DNA of 64,000 bases from Dimorphilus gyrociliatus (Eukaryota > Annelida > Polychaeta > Dinophilidae): NCBI GenBank assembly GCA_904063045.1, contig CAJFCJ010000005.1, forward strand, positions 713,167 through 777,166. The letters are read 5' to 3'. Shown here piece by piece: positions 14,901-27,807 of this stretch. Made by a program: the position numbers and the translations under genes. The notes beneath the pieces are model-generated. The model saw only the letters and a program-made list of their open reading frames with translations, was not told where the DNA came from and did no database searches. The first letter of the stretch is position 1. Every line of letters begins with the position of its first letter.

Positions 14901-16816
14901 ATTTGACGTGTATATATTGGTAGTCGTCGTGTAAAACTTTTCAAGTGGTTCATTGAGCTTAATTATCCGATCACATGGCAATTAGCATGAAGAGAAAAGC
15001 TGTTCGATTATAGTTAACACGACGTAGAAAAGATTTCGAAAGAGTAGTTAATTAATTGAAAAGATTTAGTCTTCTAATCTCCATTTGATATCATTACCCG
15101 CTTTGTTACGTAGTAATTCAATTAACTCCATTTCGTTGCTTAACTAGAGAAAGGAAATATTCAACAGACGTAACGCTTGTCTGTAATTTTTTCAAACGAC
15201 ACTTTGATCATAGATTATATTAGATATAGAGCTTGGCCAAGTTCTAGTAATAATATTTCAGTGGAGGGGGAAATCTTCTACACTTCCCTTCTTGTCTTAG
15301 AAAGAGCATTTTTTTTTATCTACTGTATATTATGCAAAGATTGAGATCTTCATTGTGTTTTTCCTTAAGAACACTTTGCAAAATGTTCGTTTCCTTTTCC
15401 CATAACGTAAGTTAAAAATAGACGCCTGGACGTTTACAGTATTGTGTTTACTTTTTTTTTTTATTCAACATTGACCGTCACTTCATACCGCATACATAAA
15501 CAAATAGCCATTGGTGCCTTTCCCTAAACAAACGCTGATATCCGTAATCAATAGCCTATACAGTGACAGTACTCAGTCTTTTTTTGTATATAATTCATTG
15601 AAAGTAAAATAGACGCCCTTGTTATTCAAGACCTAGCCGATTAGTTATGTTTGCATAACTACAAGTCATGAAATGAGTGCCTTTTGCCCGGTAAAGTGCT
15701 TCAATTTGACCTAATTGCAATCCAAACACTCATACCTGACAATTTTTTTGTCATTACGGATGCGCATCGAATGTTCAGTTAGTTACTCATTCGTTGACAG
15801 TTGAAGAGCCTACAGAGTATTAAACTTTGTGAAACTCGATTCCTCTCATCTCCTATGTAATGAAAAAGCATAAAATTATACAGAAACCGTACTATTTACC
15901 ATATTTTACTTAAACGAAAGAACAAAGATGTCCATCAGCTAATTCAATTTCAAAGCGACTCTTTTAAAGGAATCATACGATGAATGACGATCAATAGATA
16001 TAATAATTTTAATGTAATAGGAATAATAGTTCATTAAGCATATTACATATAAGGTTAGTTATCGCTAAACTCCTTCTTATCATCATCTGCAAAAGGATAT
16101 TGGAATCGTGGATAGTAGCATAAATTGCAAATTTTATATAGCTTACTAGACAACGAAGTGAGCTTTCACTTATCTTTGATATCCGAAGAGAAAATTATAT
16201 ACAAGGAAACGGAATCAAGAATATGATCTTTACAAAAAAACAGTGCGAAAGAGAGAATCTTTTGAAATCGACTAAGAAAACGATAGAACGGCGGGTCAAA
16301 AGCCTGTGACACCTGAGCCGTGTGTTGGAAAAATGCTAATTGAAACTTTTGTTTTACGTTAAAGAATACATGGCTCTCTCTATCTCTTGCCTCTTCTTTT
16401 AAACTGGTCGAAATAAGCAGTTTTCCTGCTCTCGTTTTCCAGAAAAAAAATACTATTCCCAGTATTTTAATGCAGCACGTATAAAATTGAAAGAGGGGAA
16501 CATGCAATAGAGTGATCGAGGGAGGGAATAAAGAAAGAGAAAAAAGAGAGAAAATGGAGAGAAGGGAGGATTTCTTGCTCCAGCAACGATGGATTTAAGG
16601 GTAAAGAATTTAATGACACGGTACAACGAGCTAAATACTCTTTGTATGTTATAAAAGTAATTATGGGCGTCAGGGGAATATGAAAATACATAGAATTTAC
16701 GAGAACAGCTCTTATGTAATCGGTAGTCTGGTTGCGTTCAATATTAAATGCCATCATAAATTATTCTCTTCGCTGTAGACGTCCCGTCTCTCTATTAACT
16801 GTCATATTTAACAAAC

Positions 16817-16863
<47 letters not shown>

Positions 16864-19800
16864 AGAATTCCTTGTTTTGTATGTCTGTCAATCTTTGTTC
16901 ACGTCTGAAATGAGTCTCGCTCTCCGGTTTTCTCATCTCCATTAGGCCTCTTTACTACAATGAGCGACTTCGACTAATAATCTGAGCCATAAGAGACTGT
17001 AGGAATAATCGTAAGTCAAATGTACGTAAATTTCATCTTCTACAGCCATCATGTTCTCAACTCTCTCTCTCTCTCTCTGTTTTTTCCCCCAACTTATTTT
17101 CTCATCATTTAGCACAATCACTTTTTTATGGTTTTAACCTTAGCAATGAATAGATAATTCTTGGATTGGTGAAGAAAAATAAACCAGGATGAAACTCTAG
17201 GTGGAAAACTGGTTCCGGTGGCATTTACCCAATGCTAAAGTATACGTGTTTTCTGTATATATTGTAATACCCTAAGGATTAATGGGAATTTGCAAAATGT
17301 TTCAAAAAGAACGCTCCAACATCATTTAAATTATATTTCCTCTCTTTTCCAGACAGCTCAGGAATATTCAAGGTTATATAGCTCAAGTGTTTCATCCTCG
17401 GATTACAACGAATTCTCTGGTTACGCCTACGATGGCATTTGGGCTATAGCATTGGCGCTTCACAAAACTCTTAATGAATACGGCATTGTGCAATCCGAAT
17501 TACGTAACAACTCTGATCTGCTGCTAGACGCTTTGAATAATACGGACTTTATTGGCGTCACGGTGCGTATGGACGTCATTTCCGATAAGCTTCGTATGCA
17601 GCCGGAAGTGGCACATTTTTGCATTCACTCCCTTTTCATTTTCCTTTCTTTTTTCTTTTTTTTTATAAAGACACAATAGGATATTATTCTTGTCCGTTTG
17701 CTCCTAGGTTCTTAACGAACAGTAAGAAGTGCTTTCAGTATGAATTATGCAAAGATAACTGTAAATAAGATATATTACCGTAGTAAGGGTTACGATATAG
17801 AGTTCTTAAAGTTATCAAAATCATTTGTAAGTTTTAATGTCCAATTAAGCTAAGACGTTTTCTAGATTATTGAGGTTATATAGTGGTTGTTACAGCGATT
17901 GCCTTCAGCTTCAAATGCAAACGAAAAGCGTGAGAGTTTTGAAAGGCGAGAAACTAATAAATTCTGTACCGTCAATTGATAAAAGATATAATCTCATTCA
18001 TGAATATCGGCGACACAAGGATGATTGAAAGAGGAGAAGCATTAAGGTAAAGAGAGAAGAAGGAAAGAAGGAAAGAAAGCATAGGAAAGAGAATTAATAT
18101 TCTAGTTTATTGAAAGAAAAGTCTGAGCCGAAATCAATTTTTTTAATATAACGTTTTTGTAGTTTATTTAAAAAACGTTATATTAGTGTGATATTTTTCC
18201 AGTTGACTGCAAACAAAAGAAAAAAAAGAGTAAACCGCAAAGTTTTTATAAAAACTCACAAGTATAGGTTAACGTAGCGTATAGTATAAACAGTAAACGA
18301 CTATTCACGGCTTTCACCTGTAATGTTACCGCACTACCCAATCTAAGCCTATATACACGTTGCACTATTTAATACAAACAATGGCAAACAAACGAGTGCA
18401 ATTATCGGCATTATTTACTTCTCTCAGACATCAATAATTCATCAATATCCGACCAGTTAAAATAAAAAAAAGAGTTTTTCAGAATTTTGCAGCTGCCGCC
18501 AGAAATTCGCCCAACTGGAAAATTTTTTACCTCTACATAAACAACAGAAGCTATAGGCCTAATCCATAGGGAACCCTTTTCTTTATCTTTGTTTGTCAGA
18601 CCGAGTTTGCCAATGCAAGTAAAGCTATGCAGCCAAAAAATTCCAATAATCCGTGAACAAACAATAGCAGTTTGCTAGGCAAATAACCAGATTTTTGGTA
18701 TAGACCTAGCTGTCTTAAAGGGTGTCTGTCATAAAAAGTTTGTCAAGGGTTTTATCTCTTAAAAGGCCGATTGAGGTGCCTAGAATGGAATTACTCGTAA
18801 TTTCCTTTATCACTTTTTCCACCAATATAGTTTATTGTGCATTTAACACAAAGCAAATCAAGATTTTCCCTCCTCGAAAAATATCATATAAAGTGGAGTG
18901 TTTGTCATGTAGTTTGTAAAACGTGATGCGGTATTGGAATATAAAGTAGTCTGTATGGGCTGATCTGGGTAAATATTTAGCTTGTGATTTAATACCTAAC
19001 GGGACAAACCTTGTAATAAATCCCGCACCAATTTAACGATCCCATTAAATGTTACTTTTTCGTATTTACCTGAGAACTTTTTGAGAGAATCTCTCTGTTC
19101 GCTCTCTCTCTCTCTCTCTTGAAAAAGTGTCTCTCAACTTTTCTAAAATCTATGCAAATTTTATGGCCGACGTTTTCATTTGCATCTCAATTCTTATACA
19201 TATACAGTATTTAAATATCTCTATATATATATATATAAAACTTTTCTCTCTTTTCAGGGTGACGTCCAATTTAGGAAAGGCGATCGTGTAGGCAGTATTC
19301 TACTACAGCAAATGCAGGGTAAGCGTCTAACGGATCGTGGGAATTGAAAAAAGTAATACAGAATAATCATTGCAGGCGGTCGTCTCGTTAAAATAGGCGA
19401 ATATCATGCAAACAACGACACACTCAATTTAGAGGCACCCAATTCCAGTTCAATTATTTGGCCCAGTTTGTATATTTTTCTTTACCATTCCCTTGTTCTT
19501 AATTTTTCTTTCCTTATCGTACGCTTATCTCCGTTTATCCATATAGAAAATAAACAACCCCGTGATCGTACGAGACAGAGGCTCCATCTACAGAGAGTCA
19601 ACCTAACTATCTACGCAATCTTATGTACAATTTCGTCCATAGGCATAATAATTGCTTTGGTGTTTTTGGGTATAAATATAAAATTTAGAAATCATAGGTA
19701 TGAGATTATCATAAATGGATTGCACTTTTTGGGAAAAGAGTTGGGCATCTATCTATGGGAAGGAATAAGCCTTTTTTCCCATATTGACAATCAATTCATA

Positions 19801-22800
19801 TTGCTAATATATACAGTCTATAACTTGTAACTTTTTGCCATTTTTCTAGATATATCAGAATGTCATCGCCCAATCTCAATAACGTGATAGTTATTGGTTG
19901 TATATTAGCTTATACAAGCGTTTTCCTATTAGGAGCTGACGGGGTGGAGCAGTCGTCTACAAATTTCCGCTATTTGTGCACAGTAAGTATTTAATCCTCA
20001 CTAATCCGTCTCTAATCCAGTCCGCCAGTTTGTTTAGTTTATATTCGCCAACTTTCCCTTTTTTTTTTAATGAGAAAATTAAACATTAGCCTTGTTAAAC
20101 ATGGTACTCGTTACAATCAGATTTCTTTACTGAATAAAGACGGAAAAGGCTAGATAAAAGTAAAGAATGGGGAAGGGAAATAATAAGAAGAAAGGGAAGT
20201 AATACGTAAAACATAACGACAATACGGTAAAATGTTGAGGAGTATTTGAAATTTACCGCTCTTCCTTCCCCTCAAAATCTTATCAAAGAAAAAGAAGAGA
20301 AAAAAGGCAACCAGAAGAGTTTCTATCCAACTTCTCTCCTCTCGCTATTCTTTTCCAATTATAAAGTCTATCAGCCTTTTACCAACATATTTTTTGAGTA
20401 GATACTTAATTATAAACCTATTTGAAAAGAATAACTCCGTAGTTAGAAAGGAAGTATGATATTACCACGTGAGATTGTAGTACAATACTGTATAAAGTAC
20501 TATATTGTATAATAGATTAAAAATAATATACACGAGTATACAGTATATTATATACTATTTATCCCACCTTCCATTGAATTCCTATAATCGATAACTAAAT
20601 CCACTCCAACAAAACAATCAATAATACTGATTGTGCCATTATTGATAATGTATGAGGAATGGTGAACGTGTTTGAAAATATTATCTATTTTATGTTTTGA
20701 CAGCTGTATATTTTTTCCCTAATATTCAAAGATTTCTTTTTTATTATGTCATTATGTTATTCATACTTCCTCTGGGTTTTTCTTTCGGTTTAGTCTGTTT
20801 ATAAATACCGTTTCTTCCGCATTTTTGAGGGAAAAAAGAGGAAGAGGAGGAGGAGGAAACTTTAGATATTTTTTTTTCTTTTCAATCCTCTCCTCCCTCG
20901 TTTATATTGTTCAAGAACGACAAAAAACATAATACATTCGCAATCCTATTATTCTTATTCCAAAGGTTTGCGACCAATAGTTTTTATTACAGTTAAATAA
21001 ATCATCGTTCAGATGCCAGTTAAATCCCTAGTACTAGCTTTCATTCTATTCATTTGAGTTCTCTCTCTTTGTATAGGCGTTAGGGCGTTTGCCCTTTTTC
21101 TGTGTTCTTCTGCTACTTTGGCCGCTGCCTGCTCTCTAAGTATAGTCCAATCAAACTTTTTGTCGTATTCGTAATTCAAAGTTCTTGTCAAAATTCTAAA
21201 CAACTGTCTCAAATACATATAATCCGGACATTCTTCGAATCGAAGGCCTCTACAGTAGTTAATATACATACTAAATTCAGCCGGATATCCTTTGCAAAGA
21301 ACTTCAACGGGAGTGGCGATTTTCTTTTCTGAAATCTTTTCGTATTTCTGCTTTTTCGTGTTCGCCTTCAAGCCTTGCCAGGGGAGAGATCCTCTTAGAA
21401 AGTACATTAATACATATCCGAGACTTTCCATATCGTCCCTTCTAGATTGTTCGGCACCTTGGTGAGCGTTAATAGAGGCGTAGCGGGCTGTACCAGTCAA
21501 GTTTTTATCGTCTCGAAAAGAAATATGCTGTTTACTCCTCGGGTCTCTATACTTTTTTGCGAGACCAAAGTCGACAATAAATAGTCTATTAAGAGAGTGT
21601 CCAGTGCCCATAAGGAAGTTGTCTGGTTTAATATCCCTATGTATAAAGTTCTTTTGGTGAATATACTCTATTCTACTTATGGCCTGGTCAGCAATCATAA
21701 GTGTGGTTTTAGTCGAGAATCTTCTCTGACAGAAATTGAATAAATCCTCTAGACTTGGTCCAAGAAGATCGATAACCAGGGCTAAAAATTCTTTTTCATA
21801 CTGACCGAACCATCGTAGTCGTGCTATCCCGGTACCTTGGTTACCCTGTAGTATCCTATAAACTTTACTTTCGCCATACAATTGCGGATGTCTTGCTTTA
21901 CAGCTTTCAATTTTGACGGCAACTTCTTCGCCAGTTTGTACGTTTACAGCTAAATAAATGTCGCCGAAACTACCACCGCCAATTTTCCTTATTAATCGAT
22001 ATTTTGTTGTATTTCCAACATAATATTCACCGCCGCTTATTCGGTCTCGTTCGCTCATTGTCGAATGACTTAGATTTTCTTGTACACAACTGACTAATCC
22101 TCCTCCGTAATCCGCTTTATTTCAGCCATTCGACCGCCTAGTTGCAAACGAGACAAACGCCGAATATGAATCAATAACTTTCAAAACGACGTGTAATCAA
22201 TTATTCATTTTTTTTTCTCTTATGTATGTACGGCGTGTATAGGCCTGCGCATTGAAAATAGGAAGTGGGTTGGGCCTATGACAAACTATCGCCCCTCCCT
22301 GTTCTATTTATTTTATACTGTATAAAAAAAATATCGGTGTAAAATACAAGTGTATATAATAGATTAAGTAGTCTGAGTGTATGGATTAGACATAATAATT
22401 GTGAATAAAGGCAGGGTAAGGTTAAACAGCCAACAGACTTGTAAGACGTGGTCTACTTGGCCAATCAAATTGTCTTTCCCTTTAACAAGCAGACGTCATC
22501 GACTGGATAAATTATTTCAAAGGATTAGGGCAGTAGGGTGGTTAAGGTTGTAGAAAGAGACGCCAGTGCAACGTCTTGCTTGTACTTTTCTATCGAAATC
22601 CAATTACAGCACTAAAAATGCTTTGCCTAAGGAACAGTTTAAACCTTCCAATAGCTTAACAAAAGGGAAAGAGCGAAATAAAAAAAAAAGGGGAAAAGAG
22701 AAAAAAGAAGGTGGGATGGTTTTTTTGTTTTAAAAAAAAGAATCATTAAAGTATTAAATGACTCTTGACAAATTAATTAGTGTGAAAATACTTGGAAGAA

Positions 22801-24875
22801 AAAAACACAATTTCCATTCAATATATTGTATTTGTCTTTTCTTCCTATTACAGATTCGGTCTTGGGTGCTTGCGATAGCTTTTACTCTTTCATTTGGCGC
22901 TATGTTCTCGAAAACTTGGCGAGTTCATTCTATTTTTACGAATATTCAATTAAATAAGAAAGTAAATAGGTTTTTTTCGAGGTTTTATTCGCTTTTATTT
23001 ACTTGAAAAAAAAAACACAGGCAATTAAAGATACAAAATTATTTCTTATCGTCGTCTTCCTTTTCATGGTCGACATCATTATTCTGGCAACTTGGCACAT
23101 CATCGATCCCATTAAGAAGGAACGCAGAGAATTATCGCCTCAGGTTTGGCAAGGACCTATTTGGCTAGCACGTTCTTTACTCTTTTCTTTTGCATTAAAT
23201 AGGTCGATGGCGAGGAAGACGATCTAGAAATAATTCCCATTCTAGAATATTGCAGTTGCTCCCATATGACCATTTGGATTGGAACTGTGTACGCCTTTAA
23301 AGGCTTGTTGTTAGTCGTCGGCTGCTTTCTAGCTTGGGAAACACGTCACGTAACGATGCCGGCCTTGAACGATAGCAAATACATTGGCATGTCCGTCTAC
23401 AATATAGTGATAATGTGTATTAGTGGAGCTGCAATCTCAGTTCTCATTTCGCATAAAGTTGACGCTTCGTTCCTCATTTTATCTCTTTTCATAATATTCG
23501 CAACGTCAATAACTCTGTGCCTAGTTTTCGTGCCGAAGCTGATAGAGTTAAGGAAAGATCCGAAGGGTTAGTAAGCTAATAATTATTACGCTAATTGGAG
23601 ACCATTGGTCGTTTCTCTTTTCTTTTACTTATAAAGGAGAGGAGAGGAGAGTAAGGGCTTGCACGGTCAGGAAACCTCTAACGAATTCCGAAGAACAGTC
23701 AAAATGGAATGCTAATTCCCTTAGGCAAAAGAATAGGCAGCTGGAGGAAGAGAATAGACAATTCAGGAGTAAAATAGAAAGGGTAACTAGCTTAAGCTGA
23801 GTTTATAAGTGTTGCCGTTTGGTGGCGTTTTAGTTGCAGCGTTTAGCCTCCTAAGCCACATATACTGTATATTAGTTTATATATATATATATACTAATAT
23901 ATACATATATTAGTATATATATATTGTATATACTGTATATAGTATGCACCGCAGACAGTCGCCATCTACCGTTTAAAAGTATATTTCTTGCTTAAATTTT
24001 TCAGCAAAACGAAGAAGTTCGACGTATACTTGACAAACTAAATGAATTAGGCGATAATTCAAAGATGATCTTCCAGGTGCCAAATTCAATAGAGTTAACA
24101 GATATCAGGTAGGTTGTCATTTTTTTTTTACTCTGACTAAATGTTTATGAAAACTTCACATTTAATAAATTAAACTAAGAAATTTACCTGTATTTTCTCT
24201 TAGCTCTAAGACTTTCAAGGGTGACAGGGAGCGCGACCTACGGTAAGCTACAAAAAAAAAGAATTATCTCGCCTGATTGATAATATAGATAATCTAACTG
24301 TCACGTTTCTTTTATTCAGATCAATAAAAACTCCCTCCTATCAAGGGTTGAAAGTTATTTCTGACATATGCAATCTGAAAGAAACTGAGATATTATCAGA
24401 TGAATCGGATGATGATTCCAAGAATAGCATAGGTAATAAATCTCATGTAATATTCAGTCATTCTTATTAGTTTCTCTATTGACAACAAGCCTAATTTGAA
24501 AATATTAACAAGGCAAAGAAATATAACGATGATGTAAAGAGTGTAAGAGAGAAAAGTAGGACTGAATGATAACGATTATATTAGTTATATTTGTATCTGT
24601 ATATAATATTGATTTTATCAATATAATGATGGTGAGGATGATACTTCGAGCACCCTTTCTTAACTCTGAGCACTTATTTTTGTCCTTAAAGATCTAATTT
24701 TTGCAAATGATCTAAATCTCTCCTTTACCTCTTTACATGAATTCGACTGAATAACAGTCAAATTTTATAGAATTAACGAATAACAAAGCATGCACTTTTT
24801 TCTTTGTTTTTTCTCTTGCATGATACAGATGTGAATGAGGAAACGGACCCTTCAGCATCCCTCTTATCATCCTAA
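9626..24875 (+). CDS. GABBR2: GABA-B receptor subunit 2-like, 17 coding exons, 862 aa
   Basis: Class C GPCR, the G-protein-coupling partner in the GABA-B heterodimer. Coding exons: 9626-9853, 14045-14365, 14478-14642, 14698-14883, 17353-17562, 19258-19318, 19376-19465, 19547-19697, 19850-19982, 22854-22961, 23021-23143, 23203-23566, 23637-23782, 24005-24108, 24204-24242, 24320-24432, 24829-24875. All phases agree and the sum is 2589 nt. The start is the ATG giving [18 protein letters not shown], a signal peptide. Residues about 20-410 form the periplasmic-binding-like ectodomain ([26 protein letters not shown]); about 435-700 form seven helices, with [20 protein letters not shown] and [14 protein letters not shown], all closer to subunit 2 than subunit 1. 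A heptad-rich coiled coil (about 735-785) fits dimerisation. The tail is acidic and ends PSASLLSS. Introns 1, 4, 5 and 9 are long (about 4.2, 2.5, 1.7 and 2.9 kb); most of the rest are 55-400 bp. Exon edges are inferred by hand. Confidence 0.93.
11911..11974. repeat. (AT)n microsatellite
   Basis: About 60 bases of alternating AT in receptor intron 1, opening with the interrupter TACTGTATA that recurs at many other AT repeats in the window. Confidence 0.95.
12743..12779 (+). repeat. G-rich run, G-quadruplex candidate
   Basis: A guanine-dominated stretch with G runs of seven and twelve or more, followed by further GG/GGG groups, in receptor intron 1. It lies on the sense strand, so it would also be present in the pre-mRNA. 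It is striking against the AT-rich background. Confidence 0.7.
16817..16862. repeat. (CT)n microsatellite
   Basis: A nearly uninterrupted CT dinucleotide run in receptor intron 4. Shorter CT runs lie at about 11627-11650 (intron 1), 17059-17079 (intron 4) and 19103-19120 (intron 5). Confidence 0.95.
20983..20988 (-). terminator. Poly(A) signal AATAAA of the CK1 gene
   Basis: AATAAA on the minus strand 21 bases beyond the CK1 stop codon, implying a very short 3' UTR. Confidence 0.55.
21009..22058 (-). CDS. CSNK1A1: Casein kinase 1 alpha-like kinase, intronless, nested in a receptor intron
   Basis: A 349-residue serine/threonine kinase of the CK1 family, which acts in Wnt, Hedgehog and clock phosphorylation in other animals. 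Seen: glycine loop [11 protein letters not shown], lysine in VAVKIES, catalytic loop [20 protein letters not shown], and the CK1 hallmark [10 protein letters not shown] in place of an APE motif. [10 protein letters not shown]-like and KGYPAEF segments and a short C-terminal tail fit the alpha subfamily rather than the long-tailed delta/epsilon. The frame is open from ATG to stop without an intron, unlike every multi-exon neighbour, and it sits antisense inside intron 9 of the GABA-B gene. Both facts suggest a retrocopy. All catalytic residues remain, so it is probably functional. Some normally invariant alpha positions differ (for example [17 protein letters not shown]). Confidence 0.93.
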   Translation of the reverse strand: MSERDRISGGEYYVGNTTKYRLIRKIGGGSFGDIYLAVNVQTGEEVAVKIESCKARHPQLYGESKVYRILQGNQGTGIARLRWFGQYEKEFLALVIDLLGPSLEDLFNFCQRRFSTKTTLMIADQAISRIEYIHQKNFIHRDIKPDNFLMGTGHSLNRLFIVDFGLAKKYRDPRSKQHISFRDDKNLTGTARYASINAHQGAEQSRRDDMESLGYVLMYFLRGSLPWQGLKANTKKQKYEKISEKKIATPVEVLCKGYPAEFSMYINYCRGLRFEECPDYMYLRQLFRILTRTLNYEYDKKFDWTILREQAAAKVAEEHRKRANALTPIQRERTQMNRMKASTRDLTGI

Positions 24876-25105
24876 AAGAATTTTTTATAACATGGGTATG
24901 TCACTTCTAATAACCTTATTAAAAAGAGTCATACTTATCAATACAATTTGATCGTATAAGCTAGAACCTCTCTACCTTCCTTCATCTTCCTCTTTCCAAT
25001 TACTAACGAACATAGGATGAGTTAATTAAATGATTTGCTGCTTGAATCAAAAAGGATTTCGATCACTGTGAATAAGAGTTTACTTAAAAAAAAAATATAT
25101 ATATA

Positions 25106-25163
<58 letters not shown>

Positions 25164-25896
25164 TGTATATTATCTTACAAAACAACCAACAACTTTTGAT
25201 TTAAATTATTCCAGTGTTTTTCGTTAAAATATAATAATCAATTACGAATTGCTGTTCTCAAAGAGAGGAAGGAGGAAACAGGAGCGAATTATTGTGAAAC
25301 CGCTAGAGAAGTAAGCAGAAAGAATGAAGAAACTGTTGAAAGCAGGTTGGAAGATGGTACGATGAATTTTCGATGTGATTTAATAGATTACATTTGACTC
25401 TGTAAATGCTAAAATCCATTTTACTGTTGCTGACTTGAGAAAACTGCTGATGAACTTATTTTACAGTTGTAAATAAGCAATCTTTTGTTTTTTTTCTTGG
25501 AAAAAGAAACTTTCGGATCAACTAAAATTTGACTTTTCTCTCCGAATTTCTACTAAAAACTTAATAAAATAAGAAAATTGGCACGAACATGAGTAACTTG
25601 CCCTAAATATACGAGCTAATGATGCAAATTTACAGGGACCTCACGCAATATTTCAACATTTTCAACGTTTTATATTTCAAAGAGAATAAGAAGGAGGAAG
25701 AGGACAAAGTTGAAAAAAGAAGGAGAATATTAAATCAACATTTATTCTCTACATTCTGCAAGGAACATTTGAAGGCAATTGTTTGTTGATCTTGAATTCA
25801 ATAGTGAATTAATGTGAAAAAGAGTAAAATGATAAATTAATACATTTCATAAAAGGAAACACTTCGTTAATTGACTAACACCGGTTATTTTTTTCG
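24876..25896. other. Convergent intergenic gap with AT microsatellite
   Basis: Lies between the 3' ends of the GABA-B receptor (+) and the Rieske oxygenase (-). It contains a long AT repeat at about 25094-25170 with TACTGTATA at both edges. No coding exon is seen. Confidence 0.8.
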
Positions 25897-27807
25897 CTAC
25901 CAAGTTAGATCGTCTTTCCTAAAGGTTATTTTCGGGCTATTTTTTGAATAAAATTGCATATACCATCTTCTATGCTTACTGAGCATCTGATCTTCAAACG
26001 ATTTTACGTAGCAGGGTTTAGCTAGAAATTTTTTATTGTTCCAAATCATTATGTCTCTTTCAACTTGTAAAGCTTCGGCGAACAAATAGATTTTTCCTAA
26101 AATTCTCGGTGAAAACCAAGGAGTATATATGTGATGGACGAGTTTTTGTTTTAAGGGTTCCATTGGAGTAAGATGCTGTAATAGATAGCAGTCCCCAAGG
26201 AATGTATGTAGAACTAAATAGACAATACCGGGACCAATTTGATTAACGGTAACTTTTAAATCCATAAATGAGAGTTTAAAACCAAAAATCTTGAGAGAAT
26301 GAGTTAATTTCATTTCTCCAATATGGGCTTCATCGCCACTCAAAGCTTTCCATTCCCCATTCCAACAGTGCTCTAAGAACTGCCAAAATTTGTTATAAGT
26401 AAATCTCAGATCAGTCCCGGCGGCAATGACTGGGCCATGAACTTGAGAAAGATGACTAAAATCGGCTCCATTTTCTGGAATTTCCTGAATATGGCAGCTA
26501 ATATAGTGCTCCGACCTTCCGTCATAGTCGAGCGAGTCATTCTGCAGTCCGTCTACTTCAGGAGGCATCCAACTGGGTTCATTATCTTCGGCATGATACC
26601 ATATATAGATAAAATTATTCCGTTCCAAAATAGTATAAGATTTAACTTTAGCAACGTCAGGAACTGGTGAAAAGACATGGACACTTTAATAATATAGTTT
26701 TATGCGTTTCTTACGCTTGTCTATGTAAATGAGAATATCTGATTATCTTCTCTGTTTTTTCGACATGCAGCTATTATTTATTATTTCCTTCTTAGCCTCC
26801 ACGAACTAATGCTAACTAATGTTAGTCTATTATTCGCAGAGGCTCAATATAAAATTTACATGTCCAGCTTTTCTAATTCATTGAATTATTAGGTCGATTC
26901 ATTCTTTTAACCAATAAATTGATTGGCAATTATCAGTTTTAAAGAGACTCATTGAATCTTTTACGAGATAAGATTCAATTCATTAGAAATTATGTGAATA
27001 CACGTTTAGCCCTTTGGTCGGATTTGTCACGTGTCTGATAAGAATTTCTATGACACCGTCTGAAAAGTAAGAGTACTTACTGTTATCTGCGTATGGAATA
27101 TGCTTGCATTTTCCGCTATCACCATCGAATTTCCAACCATGGAAAGGACATTCGATACAGTTTCCTAATACTCTCCCACCTGCTGATAAATTTGCTCCCA
27201 AATGAGGACAGTAAGCATCAATAGCTCTAACCCGACCGTCTTCACCTCTATATAGCGCCAAGTTCAAACCTAATAATAATAATAAGAAGATATAAATTTA
27301 TATATATATATATATATATATACAGTATATGTATATAAAACCAAAAAAAGTATAATCAATTACACCTATTAGGGAGACATTGACTACTTGACCAACAACG
27401 AGGTTCCTACTCTCCTCAATAGCAAACCATCCGTTCGGATAGGCTGGCGGAATGTTACCGGTGTCTCTTCTTTTCGAAACAACATTCACCATTTCCTTCA
27501 TTGAATAATTATTTTCCGGTATATATCCCAAATCTCCAGGTTTTTTAATCCTATTTAATGGCACTAAAAATAGATTCCAACAACCTCTAACTATACTTAA
27601 AAGAGCAAAGATAGCAAATAGAATTAGGCCAGTGTGAACAAGGTCCAAATCTTTAGTAAATAAACTAATATTCCTGGATAGCACGTTTAAAGGATTAACG
27701 AAAGGAAAAGCATCCCATTCGGCAGTCGTTAAAATGGTTATATTAGTGTTGATGAAGAAAAGGGCAAGCCAGATTAGAAAAATGAAAAAAAAAACAACCT
27801 TCCACAT
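25897..27807 (-). CDS. nvd: Rieske oxygenase, cholesterol 7-desaturase (DAF-36/Neverland type), 465 aa
   Basis: Membrane-anchored non-heme iron oxygenase family that introduces the 7,8 double bond into cholesterol, the entry step to ecdysteroid or dafachronic-acid-like steroids in arthropods and nematodes. Coding exons, in order of translation: 27807-27366, 27269-27081, 26663-25897 (phases 1 and 1, total 1398 nt). Exon 1 has an N-terminal hydrophobic segment and a second one at about residues 55-85. Exon 2 carries the Rieske 2Fe-2S ligands [10 protein letters not shown] and CPFHGWKF. Exon 3 has the family block [20 protein letters not shown] followed by HLSQVHG, the mononuclear iron site. All iron ligands seen are intact. 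The steroid role in this animal is inferred from the family. Confidence 0.93.
27299..27330. repeat. (AT)n microsatellite in the short Rieske intron
   Basis: AT run ending in TACAGTATAT, filling about a third of the 96-base intron 1 of the Rieske oxygenase gene. Confidence 0.9.

Noticed and set aside
26437-26670. Plus-strand open frame over Rieske exon 3
   Set aside because: It is the antisense shadow of a well-supported coding exon.
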